The notes under the pieces were generated by a model that ran no database searches, was not told where the DNA came from, and worked only from the letters and a program-made list of their open reading frames with translations. Made by a program: the position numbers and the translations under genes. A DNA stretch of 36,828 bases from CAZHBA01 sp964530225. Lineage in GTDB: Bacteria; Pseudomonadota; Alphaproteobacteria; UBA6615. Below are positions 16,931 to 27,108 of the stretch, piece after piece (the first letter of the stretch is position 1; each line of letters opens with the position of its first letter). The stretch is from positions 1 to 36,828 of the forward strand of contig CAZHBA010000087.1 in assembly GCA_964530225.1 (NCBI GenBank), read 5' to 3'.

Positions 16931-17635
16931 CTAACGGCCACGGTACAGCGTGAAAAACTGCGCTGCGGTATTCAAGTCAGCACGCGCGGTTTGCTGGCGA
17001 ACTTCGGCTTCTTCATCCGAACCCCATTTTTCGACCTGCCAAGTTTCGTCCAGATATCCGGCCTCGAAAGCGGTATCCGCGTCGATGCGGCCATGGGAAA
17101 GCGCCAAGGCAATAATCAGAGAACCGCTGGCCGTCGTCGCCAGACCCAGCGCCGACATCTCGAATATGTCGTGGGCGGCAACCGCATCACGAAGCGCTGT
17201 AAGAGTTGCCAAAGCTTGAGTCACGGGAGTGACGCCATCGGTGATCGCCAGTGGTGCAGAGAAGGTCTCCGCCGTCCAATCGACCAAGGGCTGCCACACC
17301 GACATTTGGCGCGCCGCCAGCGCTTGCGAGTTGTCGGCCCGGTAACACACCAAATCGGTTTCGCCATAGGCGGCGATCTGCTGGGCGTGGTACGGGGTGT
17401 CCGGTGAAATCCGGTCGAGTGCGGTCGCGACGACCTGGGTTAGCGGCATACTCTCAGCGGCAATCTCATCGCTTTGAGCCTCCCATTCGGCGGCGATAGC
17501 TCGCGCCAGCGCGACGCTGGGCACTTGTAGAGGATTCCGGGCGGGGGTTTGCATCGGTTTGCGATCGAGCAAAACTGCAAAAGCCGAAGCCGGTTCCAAG
17601 GCTTCGACCGTAACGCTTTTGTAAAACCTTTGCAT
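16931..17635 (-). CDS. ATP12-family F1-ATPase assembly chaperone
   Basis: The 234-residue protein matches the ATP12 family, shared by alphaproteobacteria and mitochondria, which binds the F1 alpha subunit before assembly. Typical features are the N-terminal RFYKSVTVEAL, LLDRKPMQTPARNPLQVPS, the MPLTQVVATALD segment, and the ETDLVCYRAD block. Length fits bacterial members. The ATG at 17635 agrees with the family start. It stands upstream of pccB on the same strand, and may have shared a transcript with the decayed AsmA-type gene and rluC further upstream. ATP synthase genes are not in the window. Confidence 0.92.
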   Translation of the reverse strand: MQRFYKSVTVEALEPASAFAVLLDRKPMQTPARNPLQVPSVALARAIAAEWEAQSDEIAAESMPLTQVVATALDRISPDTPYHAQQIAAYGETDLVCYRADNSQALAARQMSVWQPLVDWTAETFSAPLAITDGVTPVTQALATLTALRDAVAAHDIFEMSALGLATTASGSLIIALALSHGRIDADTAFEAGYLDETWQVEKWGSDEEAEVRQQTARADLNTAAQFFTLYRGR

Positions 17636-17653
17636 GGCAAACTGAATACTGTT

Positions 17654-17791
17654 CTAGGACACGCAACCCCGCAACGGCAGCAACCGCCTTACCGCGTCGA
17701 TCAACTGGTCCGGGCTGTGCGTTCCCGCTTCGGGGAGCACTTCCGCCTCTGGGTTACCGGACCAATCTTGTAACTCGGTGGGCGCGGGTAT
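17654..17791 (-). pseudogene. Unidentified C-terminal remnant
   Basis: After the AsmA remnant's TAG, the same frame stays open for 45 codons without a start and ends at TAG (17654-17656). The text (ELQDWSGNPEAEVLPEAG, SPDQLIDAVRRLLP) looks like a real amphipathic C-terminus. I cannot name the family with confidence. It is probably the end of a lost gene between the AsmA-type gene and the ATP12 gene. Confidence 0.3.
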
Positions 17792-18246
17792 CTACGCCGA
17801 GCGGACAGCTTCCAGGCAGGGATTAACATGGCTGCCCAGCGAACCCAAGCTTAGAAGCGCGACCAGGGGAAAAATATAACAGAGTCCACCAGACCATCGA
17901 GCCAGGCCAACACCGATAGTTCGTCCGGGGGTTATCGACGGATCGGCCAATGGCCCGTTCAGAGTAACTGGCACCGCCAGATTTAGCTTCGGGTTTTCGC
18001 CGACGGGGCGACGTAGTAATCAATCGTATCCCGCGCCAGATCGACCTCGCCTTTACCGGTGAGCCGCAAAACCTTTGTATCGAGCCGGGTGACGCGGTTT
18101 TTCGCAACGCCGTCGCACAGGTCGAAGTCGCCGACGAGACAATTTTGCGGCCGGTTTAGCCTTCGATAGCGACGGCGATGGCGCTGATAAGTTCCCCGAC
18201 CATATATAATTTCGTCCCCAAACGCATACCGAATCGTAACGGACAA
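17792..18246 (-). pseudogene. AsmA-family protein, C-terminal remnant with frameshift
   Basis: The segment VGDFDLCDGVAKNRVTRLDT, then LTGKGEVDLARDTIDYYVAP, is typical of the C-terminal part of AsmA-like envelope proteins. The frame breaks near 18000. The neighbouring frame continues NPKLNLAVPVTLNGPLADPS and ends with SHVNPCLEAVRSA, like the NPC-containing end of alphaproteobacterial AsmA. The large N-terminal part (membrane anchor and repeats, 500 or more residues) is absent: upstream there is only an AT-rich spacer (about 18250-18326) before rluC. AsmA proteins are thought to move lipids to the outer membrane. Assignment is from remembered patterns. Confidence 0.72.
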
Positions 18247-18326
18247 TCAGAGCCCAAAGGTCACCTATTAATTGATATTTATCTTTAATAAAGTATCTTA
18301 TACCCCTAAAAACACTGAAATTTTTT

Positions 18327-19298
18327 CTAGTTAGGTGAAAACCCGAGCTTATCCCAGCTTTCGGCGCAATGGCCGCTAAGTGGCGCGGTAATTTCCATGC
18401 GCTCGCCAGTTTTTGGGTGGGGAAACGCTACCGAGCGCGCGTGCAGATGGAGCTTACTGGCCAGGCCGGGAATGAAGGCTACCTTGCCGCCATATTTACC
18501 ATCACCAACGATCGGCGTACCCAGCGCCGCGCAATGAGCACGCAGTTGGTGGGTGCGCCCAGTCAGCGGGTTCAAGGACAGCCAGGCGACCTTCCGGCCC
18601 GCATGATCGACGATGGCATACTGGGTGACAGCGCTTTGTCCGCCCTCCTTGGTGGGGCGCATCTTTTCGCCCCCCCGACCCGGCGTTTTCAACAGGGGCA
18701 GATCGACACGGCCTTCCTCGGTTACGGGGATCCCAGCAACCAGCGCCCAATAGATTTTCTCCACGTCGCGATGGCGGAACTGGGCTGTCATTTGGCGCGC
18801 CGTCGTAGCATCGCGGGCCAGCAACAGTACTCCGCTGGTATCCTTGTCCAGACGGTGCACCAGCCGGGGCCGTTCCGCGGCCTCGAAGCGTAATGCATCG
18901 AGCATGCCGTCGAGATGGCGGGTCGTCTTGCTGCCGCCCTGCACGGCCAAACTGCTGGGCTTGTTGACTACGATTAGCGCCTCGTCGCGGAACAGCATAC
19001 TAGCCTGTAAGCTGGTGGCGTCCGCGGCGTCGACGGGTGCGGTTGGCGCGCGTGTTTTGGCTTCGGCTGCCGTCAGAGGAGGCAGGCGCACGGTTTGGCC
19101 CTCGCTCAAGCGATGGCCCGGTTTTGCGCGCCGCCCATCGACCCGAATCTGCCCGGTGCGCAGCCACTTTGCCAGTTGGCCATAGGGCACATCGGGAAGC
19201 TGACGGCGCAGCCACCGGTCGAGGCGCACGGCATCGTCGTCGGCGCTAATGTCTATTTGGCGTACCGACAGCGACTCGATCTCGCCATCGACGCTCAT
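18327..19298 (-). CDS. rluC: RluA-family 23S rRNA pseudouridine synthase (RluC-like)
   Basis: The 323-residue enzyme has an N-terminal S4 RNA-binding domain (about residues 20-80, RLDRWLRRQLPDVPYGQLAKW) and an RluA-type catalytic domain. Catalytic D151 lies in RLVHRLDKDTSGVLLLA; LTGRTHQLRAHCAALGTPIVGD is the second family motif. RluC makes pseudouridines at 955, 2504 and 2580 of E. coli 23S rRNA; the exact sites here are inferred. The start overlaps the crcB stop (ATGA), indicating translational coupling. Immediately downstream is an unusually AT-rich stretch containing the palindrome CTTTATTAAAG. Confidence 0.93.
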   Translation of the reverse strand: MSVDGEIESLSVRQIDISADDDAVRLDRWLRRQLPDVPYGQLAKWLRTGQIRVDGRRAKPGHRLSEGQTVRLPPLTAAEAKTRAPTAPVDAADATSLQASMLFRDEALIVVNKPSSLAVQGGSKTTRHLDGMLDALRFEAAERPRLVHRLDKDTSGVLLLARDATTARQMTAQFRHRDVEKIYWALVAGIPVTEEGRVDLPLLKTPGRGGEKMRPTKEGGQSAVTQYAIVDHAGRKVAWLSLNPLTGRTHQLRAHCAALGTPIVGDGKYGGKVAFIPGLASKLHLHARSVAFPHPKTGERMEITAPLSGHCAESWDKLGFSPN

Positions 19299-19675
19299 AC
19301 CAGGACCAGCCGCATCAGGCGTAACCCCGCAAACAGCGCCAGTATCGAGACGGCAACCGAGACCACCACATAAGCCGCCAATTGCAGCGTCGCGTCGCGC
19401 TCATAGAGGGTGGCAACATCGAGCGAAAAGGTCGAAAACGTGGTGAAAGCACCGAGCAGGCCGACGGTCAAAAGCGCCCGCATTTCAACCGACGGCGACC
19501 ACACCAAGGCCATGGTCTCGATCAAGGCGCCCATCAAGAACGAACCAACGATATTGACTACAAGGGTTCCCCACGGAAACCCGTACCCCACCAGCAGGAC
19601 CATGGCGACCGAGACATAATGCCGGCCCACGGCACCAATTGCGCCGCCCAGAGCGATAGCGAGAACGAGTTTCAT
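19295..19675 (-). CDS. crcB: Fluoride exporter CrcB/Fluc
   Basis: The 126-residue inner-membrane protein has four predicted membrane helices. Fluc motifs are GGAIGAVGRHYVS near the N-terminus, GTLVVNIVGSFLMGAL (with the conserved Asn) and LLGAFTTFSTFSLD (with the Phe/Thr ion track). It forms dual-topology dimers that export fluoride. Length is normal. It sits between rarA and rluC and overlaps rluC by ATGA. I saw no fluoride riboswitch in the 50 bases upstream, so expression probably follows its operon. Confidence 0.96.
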   Translation of the reverse strand: MKLVLAIALGGAIGAVGRHYVSVAMVLLVGYGFPWGTLVVNIVGSFLMGALIETMALVWSPSVEMRALLTVGLLGAFTTFSTFSLDVATLYERDATLQLAAYVVVSVAVSILALFAGLRLMRLVLV

Positions 19676-19725
19676 AGCGCGAAGCTAGCCGCCCCAACCC
19701 GGCGGAACAAGATTAACCTGTGTAG

Positions 19726-21050
19726 TCATTCGCCATCGTCACCCGAGTCAGCGCCGCCCTGCTCGCGCAGGCGCTGCCAGTAAGCGAGGCGCTTGGCGAT
19801 TTCGCGCTCAAACCCCCGGTTAACCGGCGCATAGAAATTCTGCCGCGTCATCTCGTCGGGGAAATAGTCCTGTCCGGAAAAACCCTCTTCGGTGGCGTGA
19901 TCGTAGGCATAGCCTGTACCGTAACCGATATCCTTCATCAGCTGGGTCGGTGCATTGAGGATATGTTTGGGCGGCATCAGCGAGCCGGAGTCCTTCGCCA
20001 CGCGCTTGGCTGCGCCGAGGGCCTTATAGGCGGCGTTCGATTTAGGCGCGGTGGCAAGATAAAGCACGCATTGCGCCAAGGCTAACTCGCCTTCCGGGCT
20101 GCCGATGCGCTCGTAGGCCTCCCACGCCGCCAACGCCTGGGGTAAAGCCTGGGGATCGGCCAGCCCAATATCTTCAATCGCCGCGCGCGTCAGGCGGCGG
20201 CCGATAAAGCGGGGATCCTCGCCGCCGGCCAGCATGCGCGCCAGCCAGTACAGCGCCGCGTCGGCATCGGACCCACGAATCGATTTATGCAGCGCGCTGA
20301 TCAGATTGTAGTGGGCCTCTTGCCCCTTGTCGTATAGCGGTGCCCTTTTTTGCACCGTCTCGGCCAGCGCCACCGTATCGAGGAGCGTTTCCTCGGGTAA
20401 CAAAAACAGCTCCTCAGCCAAGTTCAGCACATAGCGCCCATCGCCATCGGCCATCGCTCGCAGCGCCTCACGGGCATTGCTGTCCAACGGCAACTTGCGC
20501 CCCTCCTCGGCTTCGGCCCGACACAGTAACTCATCCAGCCCGTCGTCGGAAATGCGGTGCAGCACCAGTACCTGACAGCGCGACAGCAGGGCCGGATTGA
20601 TTTCGAACGAGGGGTTCTCGGTTGTGGCGCCGATCAGGGTCACGGTGCCGTCCTCCACATAGGGTAGGAAGCCATCCTGTTGGGCGCGGTTAAAGCGGTG
20701 GATCTCGTCGATGAACAGCAAGGTCCCGCGGCCATCGGTACGGTGTGTTTTGGCGCGCTCGAAAATCTTGCGCAGATCGGCGATTCCAGAAAACACCGCC
20801 GACAGCGGCTCGAATTCGGTGTCCGAGATATCGGCGATCAGGCGCGCGATGGTAGTCTTACCGCACCCCGGTGGTCCCCACAGGATCATGCTAGCAACGC
20901 GTCCCTGTGCGGCCATACGCCCGATGGGTCCGTCCGGACCCAACAGATGATCCTGGCCGACTGTTTCCGCCAACGTGGTGGGTCGTAACCGGTCCGCCAA
21001 CGGCCTCGGAGCCTGGCTGACAAACAACTCTGGTTGCTGGCGTACTCTGC

Positions 21051-21054
<4 letters not shown>
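19726..21054 (-). CDS. rarA: Replication-associated recombination protein RarA (MgsA)
   Basis: The 442-residue AAA+ ATPase resembles clamp-loader subunits and acts at stalled replication forks with SSB. Walker A is GPPGCGKT (about residues 60-67), Walker B is LLFIDEIHR (D116, E117), sensor 1 lies in IGATTENPSFE, and the arginine finger in ALLSRCQ. The C-terminal part has the family tetramerisation region (GYAYDHATEEGFSGQDYFPDE). The ATG overlaps the stop of the upstream protease gene (ATGA), so the two are translationally coupled. Confidence 0.96.
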
Positions 21055-22484
<1,430 letters not shown>

Positions 22485-22554
22485 CTTTTAATTTTAGAGC
22501 AGTGTCCGGCCCCTACATAAAGAAATAGGACCACCTTGCAGCGACCCTTTTTAC

Positions 22555-22581
22555 TCACGCCGTGATGCCTGCACTCAGGCA
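22555..22581 (-). terminator. Hairpins at the end of rplQ
   Basis: A perfect TGCCTG-CACT-CAGGCA stem (22566-22581) overlaps the rplQ stop codon, and TCAC-GCC-GTGA (22555-22565) follows it in transcription order. No clear T tract follows, so this may be a weak or Rho-assisted terminator or a 3'-end stabiliser for the alpha operon rather than a full intrinsic terminator. Confidence 0.35.
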
Positions 22582-23006
22582 GCTTCGTCGTTGTCGTCGA
22601 AATCTTCATCGTCGAATACGGGTCCGGAATCCAGTCCTTTGGCGTCTTCGTCGCGTTCGACAAATTCGATGATCCCCACCGGTGCCGAATCGCCGTAGCG
22701 AAAGCCTGCCTTCAACACCCGCGTATAGCCACCCGGGCGATCGGCATAGCGTTCCGCCAGCGTGGTGAACAGCTTGTCGACCAATTCGGCGTCGCACAGC
22801 GTCGATAGCGCCTGACGGCGCGCATGCAGACCGCCACGCTTACCCAGCGTGATCAGCCGGTCGGCAATACCGCGCATCTCCTTGGCCTTAGGCAAGGTCG
22901 TGGTGATCTGCTCATGCTTGATCAGCGCCGCCGCCATGTTGGCAAACATAGCCTTGCGGTGGCTGGACGTTCGGTTGAGCTTGCGCCCGCTCATACGATG
23001 ACGCAT
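22575..23006 (-). CDS. rplQ: Ribosomal protein L17
   Basis: The 143-residue 50S protein has the L17 start MRHRMSGRKLNRTSSHRKAM and the YTRVLKAGFRYGDSAPVGIIEF block. The core ends near residue 117, and the last 26 residues form an acidic tail (repeated Asp/Glu). It is the last gene of the alpha operon, 27 bases after rpoA. The ATG is fixed by the conserved N-terminus. Confidence 0.98.
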   Translation of the reverse strand: MRHRMSGRKLNRTSSHRKAMFANMAAALIKHEQITTTLPKAKEMRGIADRLITLGKRGGLHARRQALSTLCDAELVDKLFTTLAERYADRPGGYTRVLKAGFRYGDSAPVGIIEFVERDEDAKGLDSGPVFDDEDFDDNDEAA

Positions 23007-23033
23007 CGGACAATACTCCTACTTGGACAGTTC

Positions 23034-24053
23034 CTAGAACGGCTCCTCGAGCCGCTTTGCCATGTCTTCGATGTTCTCCGGTGGCCAACTGGTGATCTCC
23101 ATACCCAGATGGAGCCCCATTTGCGCCAGCACTTCCTTAATCTCGTTCAACGACTTGCGGCCGAAGTTGGGCGTACGCAGCATCTCCGCCTCGGTCTTTT
23201 GAACCAGGTCGCCGATATAGATAATGTTATCGTTTTTCAGGCAATTAGCCGAACGAACCGACAGTTCCAACTCATCCACTTTGCGCAACAGATTGCGATT
23301 GAACTCGAGATCTTCCTGCACAGCTTCGACTTGCTGAACCGCCTGCGGCTCCTCGAAGTTGACGAAGAGCTGCAGCTGGTCCTGCAGAATTCTGGCCGCC
23401 AGAGCGATCGTATCCTCGGCATTAACCGCGCCATTGGTTTCGATTTCCAATGTTAGCTTATCGAGGTCGGTACGTTCGCCGACACGCGCGTTGCCAACCT
23501 GATAGGATACCTTCTTGACCGGCGAAAATAGGGCGTCCACGGGGATCAACCCGATGGGCGCATCCGCCGCCCGGTTGAGCGCTGCCGGAACATAACCCTT
23601 GCCCGATTCCACTATCATTTCCAAGACCACGCGCGCTCCCTGATCGAGGGTCAAAAGTACATGGTCGGGATCCATGATTTCGATGTCGGGGCCGGTCTCG
23701 ATCTGGCTCGCGGTTACTTCGCCGGGTCCCGTCGCGGTCAACATCATCCGTTTTGGACCCTCGCTGTGCATGCGTAACGCCATCGACTTGACGTTCAGGA
23801 CGATGTCGGTGATGTCTTCGCGAATCCCTGGGATCGACGAGAATTCGTGCAACACGCCTTCGATCTGGATCGACGTGACCGCCGCGCCCTGCAAGGATGA
23901 CAGTAGAATTCGGCGCATGGCGTTGCCCAGGGTCAGTCCAAAGCCGCGCTCTAGCGGTTCGGCCACGATTGTTGCCTGTCTGGCCGGATTTGATCCTGGC
24001 TCGATATCAAGTTTGTTTGGCTTGATTAAATCAGTCCAATTCTTCTGCAGCAT
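23034..24053 (-). CDS. rpoA: RNA polymerase subunit alpha
   Basis: The 339-residue subunit has the N-terminal assembly domain (about 1-235; ERGFGLTLGNAMRRILLSSL), an acidic linker, and the C-terminal DNA- and activator-binding domain (about 255-325; RSANCLKNDNI, FGRKSLNEIKEVLAQMGL). Length is typical for alphaproteobacteria. It is separated from rpsK by a 138-base gap that contains a hairpin, longer than the other gaps in the cluster, which may allow separate control. TTAAGGTAGG precedes the ATG. Confidence 0.99.
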   Translation of the reverse strand: MLQKNWTDLIKPNKLDIEPGSNPARQATIVAEPLERGFGLTLGNAMRRILLSSLQGAAVTSIQIEGVLHEFSSIPGIREDITDIVLNVKSMALRMHSEGPKRMMLTATGPGEVTASQIETGPDIEIMDPDHVLLTLDQGARVVLEMIVESGKGYVPAALNRAADAPIGLIPVDALFSPVKKVSYQVGNARVGERTDLDKLTLEIETNGAVNAEDTIALAARILQDQLQLFVNFEEPQAVQQVEAVQEDLEFNRNLLRKVDELELSVRSANCLKNDNIIYIGDLVQKTEAEMLRTPNFGRKSLNEIKEVLAQMGLHLGMEITSWPPENIEDMAKRLEEPF

Positions 24054-24083
24054 TGATTGCCTACCTTAAATTTCGACTAGACC

Positions 24084-24103
24084 GTTCCGCCTATCGTCGG
24101 AAC
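24084..24103 (-). promoter_or_regulatory. Hairpin in the rpsK-rpoA spacer
   Basis: GTTCCG (24084-24089) and CGGAAC (24098-24103) form a perfect six-pair stem with an eight-base loop, about 30 bases before rpoA. No T run follows, so it is more likely a processing or stability element, or chance, than a terminator. The 138-base gap (24054-24191) is otherwise without recognised content. Confidence 0.3.
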
Positions 24104-24191
24104 AATTCGCCCGAGTTAGCCCATGCCAGGCGTAGCGACAACAAATAGCGGGGTGATAACTCTTAGCGGACGCCCCACGCGCCCAGCCACA

Positions 24192-24587
24192 TTAGACGCG
24201 GCGGCGTTTACGCGGACGGCACCCGTTATGGGGAACCGGCGTTACATCGCGGATCGAGGTAATTTCGAACCCGACCGCTTGCAGCGCCCGTAGTGCAGAT
24301 TCGCGGCCAGACCCCGGGCCCCGAACTTCCACCGCCAGGGTTTTCATGCCGTGCTCCTGCGCTTTGCGCCCGGCATCTTCCGCAGCCATCTGGGCGGCAT
24401 AGGGTGTCGACTTGCGCGACCCCTTAAAACCCCGGTTACCCGCCGACGACCAGGCAATGGCATTGCCCTGGGCGTCAGTGATGGTGATGTGCGTGTTGTT
24501 GAATGTGGCACTAACATGCGCCATGCCCGACGTAATGTTCTTGCGTTCGCGCCTGCGCACGCGCGTGGTTGCTGCGGCTTTTGCCAT
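24192..24587 (-). CDS. rpsK: Ribosomal protein S11
   Basis: The 131-residue 30S platform protein carries the S11 core (VSATFNNTHITITDAQGNAI, KGSRKSTPYAAQMAAEDAG) and the conserved end NGCRPRKRRRV. It is complete, with a short alphaproteobacterial-type N-terminal extension. It follows rpsM by 28 bases in the alpha operon. In the ribosome it lines the mRNA exit path. Confidence 0.99.
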   Translation of the reverse strand: MAKAAATTRVRRRERKNITSGMAHVSATFNNTHITITDAQGNAIAWSSAGNRGFKGSRKSTPYAAQMAAEDAGRKAQEHGMKTLAVEVRGPGSGRESALRALQAVGFEITSIRDVTPVPHNGCRPRKRRRV

Positions 24588-24615
24588 TGCCCTCTGATCC
24601 GATGCGTTGCGCTAA

Positions 24616-24987
24616 TTAAACTTTTTTCTTGCCAGTAATCGGCCGCGCCTTACCCTTGCGGGTGCGGGCGTTGGTATGCGTTCGCTGGCCATGTACCGGC
24701 AGTCCCTTACGGTGACGTATGCCGCGATAGCAGCCCAAGTCCATGTACCGCTTAATGTTCATCGCCACTTCACGGCGCAGATTACCCTCCACCTGATAAT
24801 CCCTGTCGATTGCCTCACGCACTCGAATGACCTCGTCGTCGGTCAATTCGTGGACCCGACGCTCCAACGGAACATCGCAGGTTTCGCAAATCTCGACGGC
24901 CTTGGTGCGACCGATCCCGTGGATATAGGTCAGCGCAATAGGCAGCCGTTTTTGGGTTGGAATGTTGACACCAGCAATACGCGCCAC
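24616..24987 (-). CDS. rpsM: Ribosomal protein S13
   Basis: The 123-residue 30S head protein has MARIAGVNIPTQKRLPIAL at its start, the helix-two-turn-helix region, and the basic end TRKGKARPITGKKKV that contacts P-site tRNA. It is intact. It opens the alpha operon about 96 bases after adk, with GGAG before the ATG. No rpmJ or infA gene lies between adk and rpsM. Confidence 0.99.
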   Translation of the reverse strand: MARIAGVNIPTQKRLPIALTYIHGIGRTKAVEICETCDVPLERRVHELTDDEVIRVREAIDRDYQVEGNLRREVAMNIKRYMDLGCYRGIRHRKGLPVHGQRTHTNARTRKGKARPITGKKKV

Positions 24988-25083
24988 GCTCCGAACTCCT
25001 TACGTTACGGTGCATACAAATAGGGCAAATTTCGGGTAACCGAGCCGCCGGATTATAGGATTTTTCGCCGTCCGGTCAATAGC

Positions 25084-25662
25084 TTAGGCCGCTGAGACCA
25101 CCTGCTCTATCTGCTTTGACACCTCTTCGATCGACGCCATGCCATCGACCTGTTTCAACATGCCCCGATCCCGGTAAAACGGCAGAATCGGGACGGTTTG
25201 TTCATGATATACCCCAAGACGCTCACGCAGGGTCTCCTCGTTATCGTCGCTGCGCCGCTCAGCCTTGGGCATTTGGGTGACACGGGTATTGATCCGATCA
25301 ACCAGAATTTCGTCGTCAACCGCGATTTCGATGACAAAATCGAGCGTCAGCCCCTTCTCAGCGAGCATATTGGCCAATGCCTTAGCTTGTGCCGTGGTGC
25401 GGGGAAATCCGTCGAGAATGAACCCATTTGCACAATCCGTCTGGTCGATCCGCTCGGATATGATCTGGATTATAACGTCGTCGGGCATCAAATGGCCGGA
25501 GTCAATCACCGCCTTTGTCTCTTGGCCAAGTTCGCCACCCGCGGCAACGACAGCGCGCAGCATATCGCCGGTCGACAGTTGGACGATACCGTAGGTTTCT
25601 TCCAAGAATTTCGCCTGGGTGCCTTTGCCGGCGCCTGGCGGTCCAAGCAGAATGATGTTCAT
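25084..25662 (-). CDS. adk: Adenylate kinase, short-LID form
   Basis: The 192-residue enzyme interconverts AMP + ATP and 2 ADP. The P-loop is GPPGAGKGTQ (residues 7-16), the AMP-binding segment is STGDMLRA, and GFPRTTAQA and RSDDNEETLRERL hold the catalytic arginines. The LID between DRINTR and RRSDD is only a few residues long, about two dozen shorter than in E. coli, with no zinc-binding cysteines. Similar short forms are known from other alphaproteobacteria. It lies between secY (23 bases upstream) and rpsM, a common position in bacterial spc/alpha clusters. Confidence 0.98.
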   Translation of the reverse strand: MNIILLGPPGAGKGTQAKFLEETYGIVQLSTGDMLRAVVAAGGELGQETKAVIDSGHLMPDDVIIQIISERIDQTDCANGFILDGFPRTTAQAKALANMLAEKGLTLDFVIEIAVDDEILVDRINTRVTQMPKAERRSDDNEETLRERLGVYHEQTVPILPFYRDRGMLKQVDGMASIEEVSKQIEQVVSAA

Positions 25663-25685
25663 AATCCTCGGTGATAAGGTCGGCG

Positions 25686-27032
25686 TTACCCGCGCCGTCC
25701 TTTTAGTTTCGCCTTGCGGATCAAACCTTCGTACTGGTGCGCCAGCAAATGGCTCTGAATTTGCGCCACCGTATCCATCGATACGACGACGACGATTAGC
25801 AAGCTGGTGCCGCCGAAGAAAAACGGAAGCGACAACCGTGAAATCAAAATTTCGGGCAATAACGCCACAGCGACAAGGTAGGTCGCACCAACCACGGTTA
25901 GCCGCGACAATACATAGTCGAAATATTTCGCGGTGTTCTTGCCGGGCCGGATGCCGGGGACAAAGCCGCCGTTCTTTTTCAGATTATCCGCCGTATCCGC
26001 CGGGTTAAAGACAATCGCGGTATAGAAGAACGCGAAGAACGCGATCAGCAGCGCGAAGACAATCATGAACAGCGGTTGACCGCGGCCAAGATAGGCGGTG
26101 ACCAAGCCTAAAAATTCGCCGCCACCACCACCGGAAAAGCCGGCAATCGACACCGGCGTGAGCAGGATAGACGTGGCAAAAATAATGGGGATGACCCCAG
26201 AAGTGTTTAATTTCAATGGGATATGGGACGACTCACCGCCAAACATGCGGTTGCCCGCCTGGCGTTTAGGGTACTGCACAATGATACGCCGCTGCGCCCG
26301 CTCGAAGAAAACGATAATCGCGATGACACCAACCGCGAATAACAGGAAGAAAATTATGAACAACGCCGACAACGCACCGGTGCGTCCCAGTTCCAGTGTC
26401 GCCGCCAGCGCAGTAGGAAGGTTAGCGACAATGCCCGAGAAGATGATCAGCGAAATACCGTTGCCGACCCCGCGCGCCGTGATCTGTTCACCCAACCACA
26501 TTAGAAACATGGTGCCACCGACAATGGTGATCACCGTGCTGGCGCGGAAGAATAACCCCGGATCCCCGACCGCGGCACCGCGCGACGAGTTTAGCCCTTC
26601 CAGGCCAACCGCTAGTCCATAAGCCTGAATAACCGCCAGGAAAACGGTCAGGTAGCGAGTGTACTGATTGATCTTCTTGCGGCCGCTCTCACCCTCTTTT
26701 TTCATCGCCTCGAAGCGCGGCGAAATCGCCGTCATCAACTGCATAATAATGGCGGCGGAGATGTAGGGGATGACGTTGAGAGCGAAAATGCTCATACGCG
26801 ACAGCGCACCCCCAGCAAAGGCATCGAACACACCGAGAATGCCACCTGATTGTTGGGAAAAAATATCGCCAATAACGGTGGGATCAATACCGGGTATCGG
26901 AATAAAAGTGCCCAGCCGGTAAACGATCAGGGCGCCCAACGTAAACAGCAGTCGTTGTTTAAGCTCCTTGGCTTTGCCAAACGCCCCAAAATTGAGGCTG
27001 GAGACTAATTGTTCGGCTGTTGTTGCCATCAA
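25686..27032 (-). CDS. secY: Protein translocase subunit SecY
   Basis: The 448-residue protein is the central pore of the Sec translocon, with ten predicted membrane helices. Recognisable parts are the N-terminal KQRLLFTLGALIVYRLGTFI, the plug-proximal SGGILGVFDAFAGG, the cytosolic loop with RIIVQYPKRQAG, and the C-terminal segment ending KGRRG. It is the last membrane gene of the spc operon, after rplO. Length and start agree with the family. Confidence 0.99.
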   Translation of the reverse strand: MMATTAEQLVSSLNFGAFGKAKELKQRLLFTLGALIVYRLGTFIPIPGIDPTVIGDIFSQQSGGILGVFDAFAGGALSRMSIFALNVIPYISAAIIMQLMTAISPRFEAMKKEGESGRKKINQYTRYLTVFLAVIQAYGLAVGLEGLNSSRGAAVGDPGLFFRASTVITIVGGTMFLMWLGEQITARGVGNGISLIIFSGIVANLPTALAATLELGRTGALSALFIIFFLLFAVGVIAIIVFFERAQRRIIVQYPKRQAGNRMFGGESSHIPLKLNTSGVIPIIFATSILLTPVSIAGFSGGGGGEFLGLVTAYLGRGQPLFMIVFALLIAFFAFFYTAIVFNPADTADNLKKNGGFVPGIRPGKNTAKYFDYVLSRLTVVGATYLVAVALLPEILISRLSLPFFFGGTSLLIVVVVSMDTVAQIQSHLLAHQYEGLIRKAKLKGRRG

Positions 27033-27108
27033 ATCATCCGTTCCCGGTCACCGCGTAATCCCTCTGATCTAGGGAACTGCTGCAACGCTTCAAGCCTTAC
27101 CGAGGCCG

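Noticed and set aside
16763..17407. 214-codon plus-strand open frame spanning the pccB-ATP12 junction
   Set aside because: It is a shadow across two well-supported minus-strand genes, with no family features.
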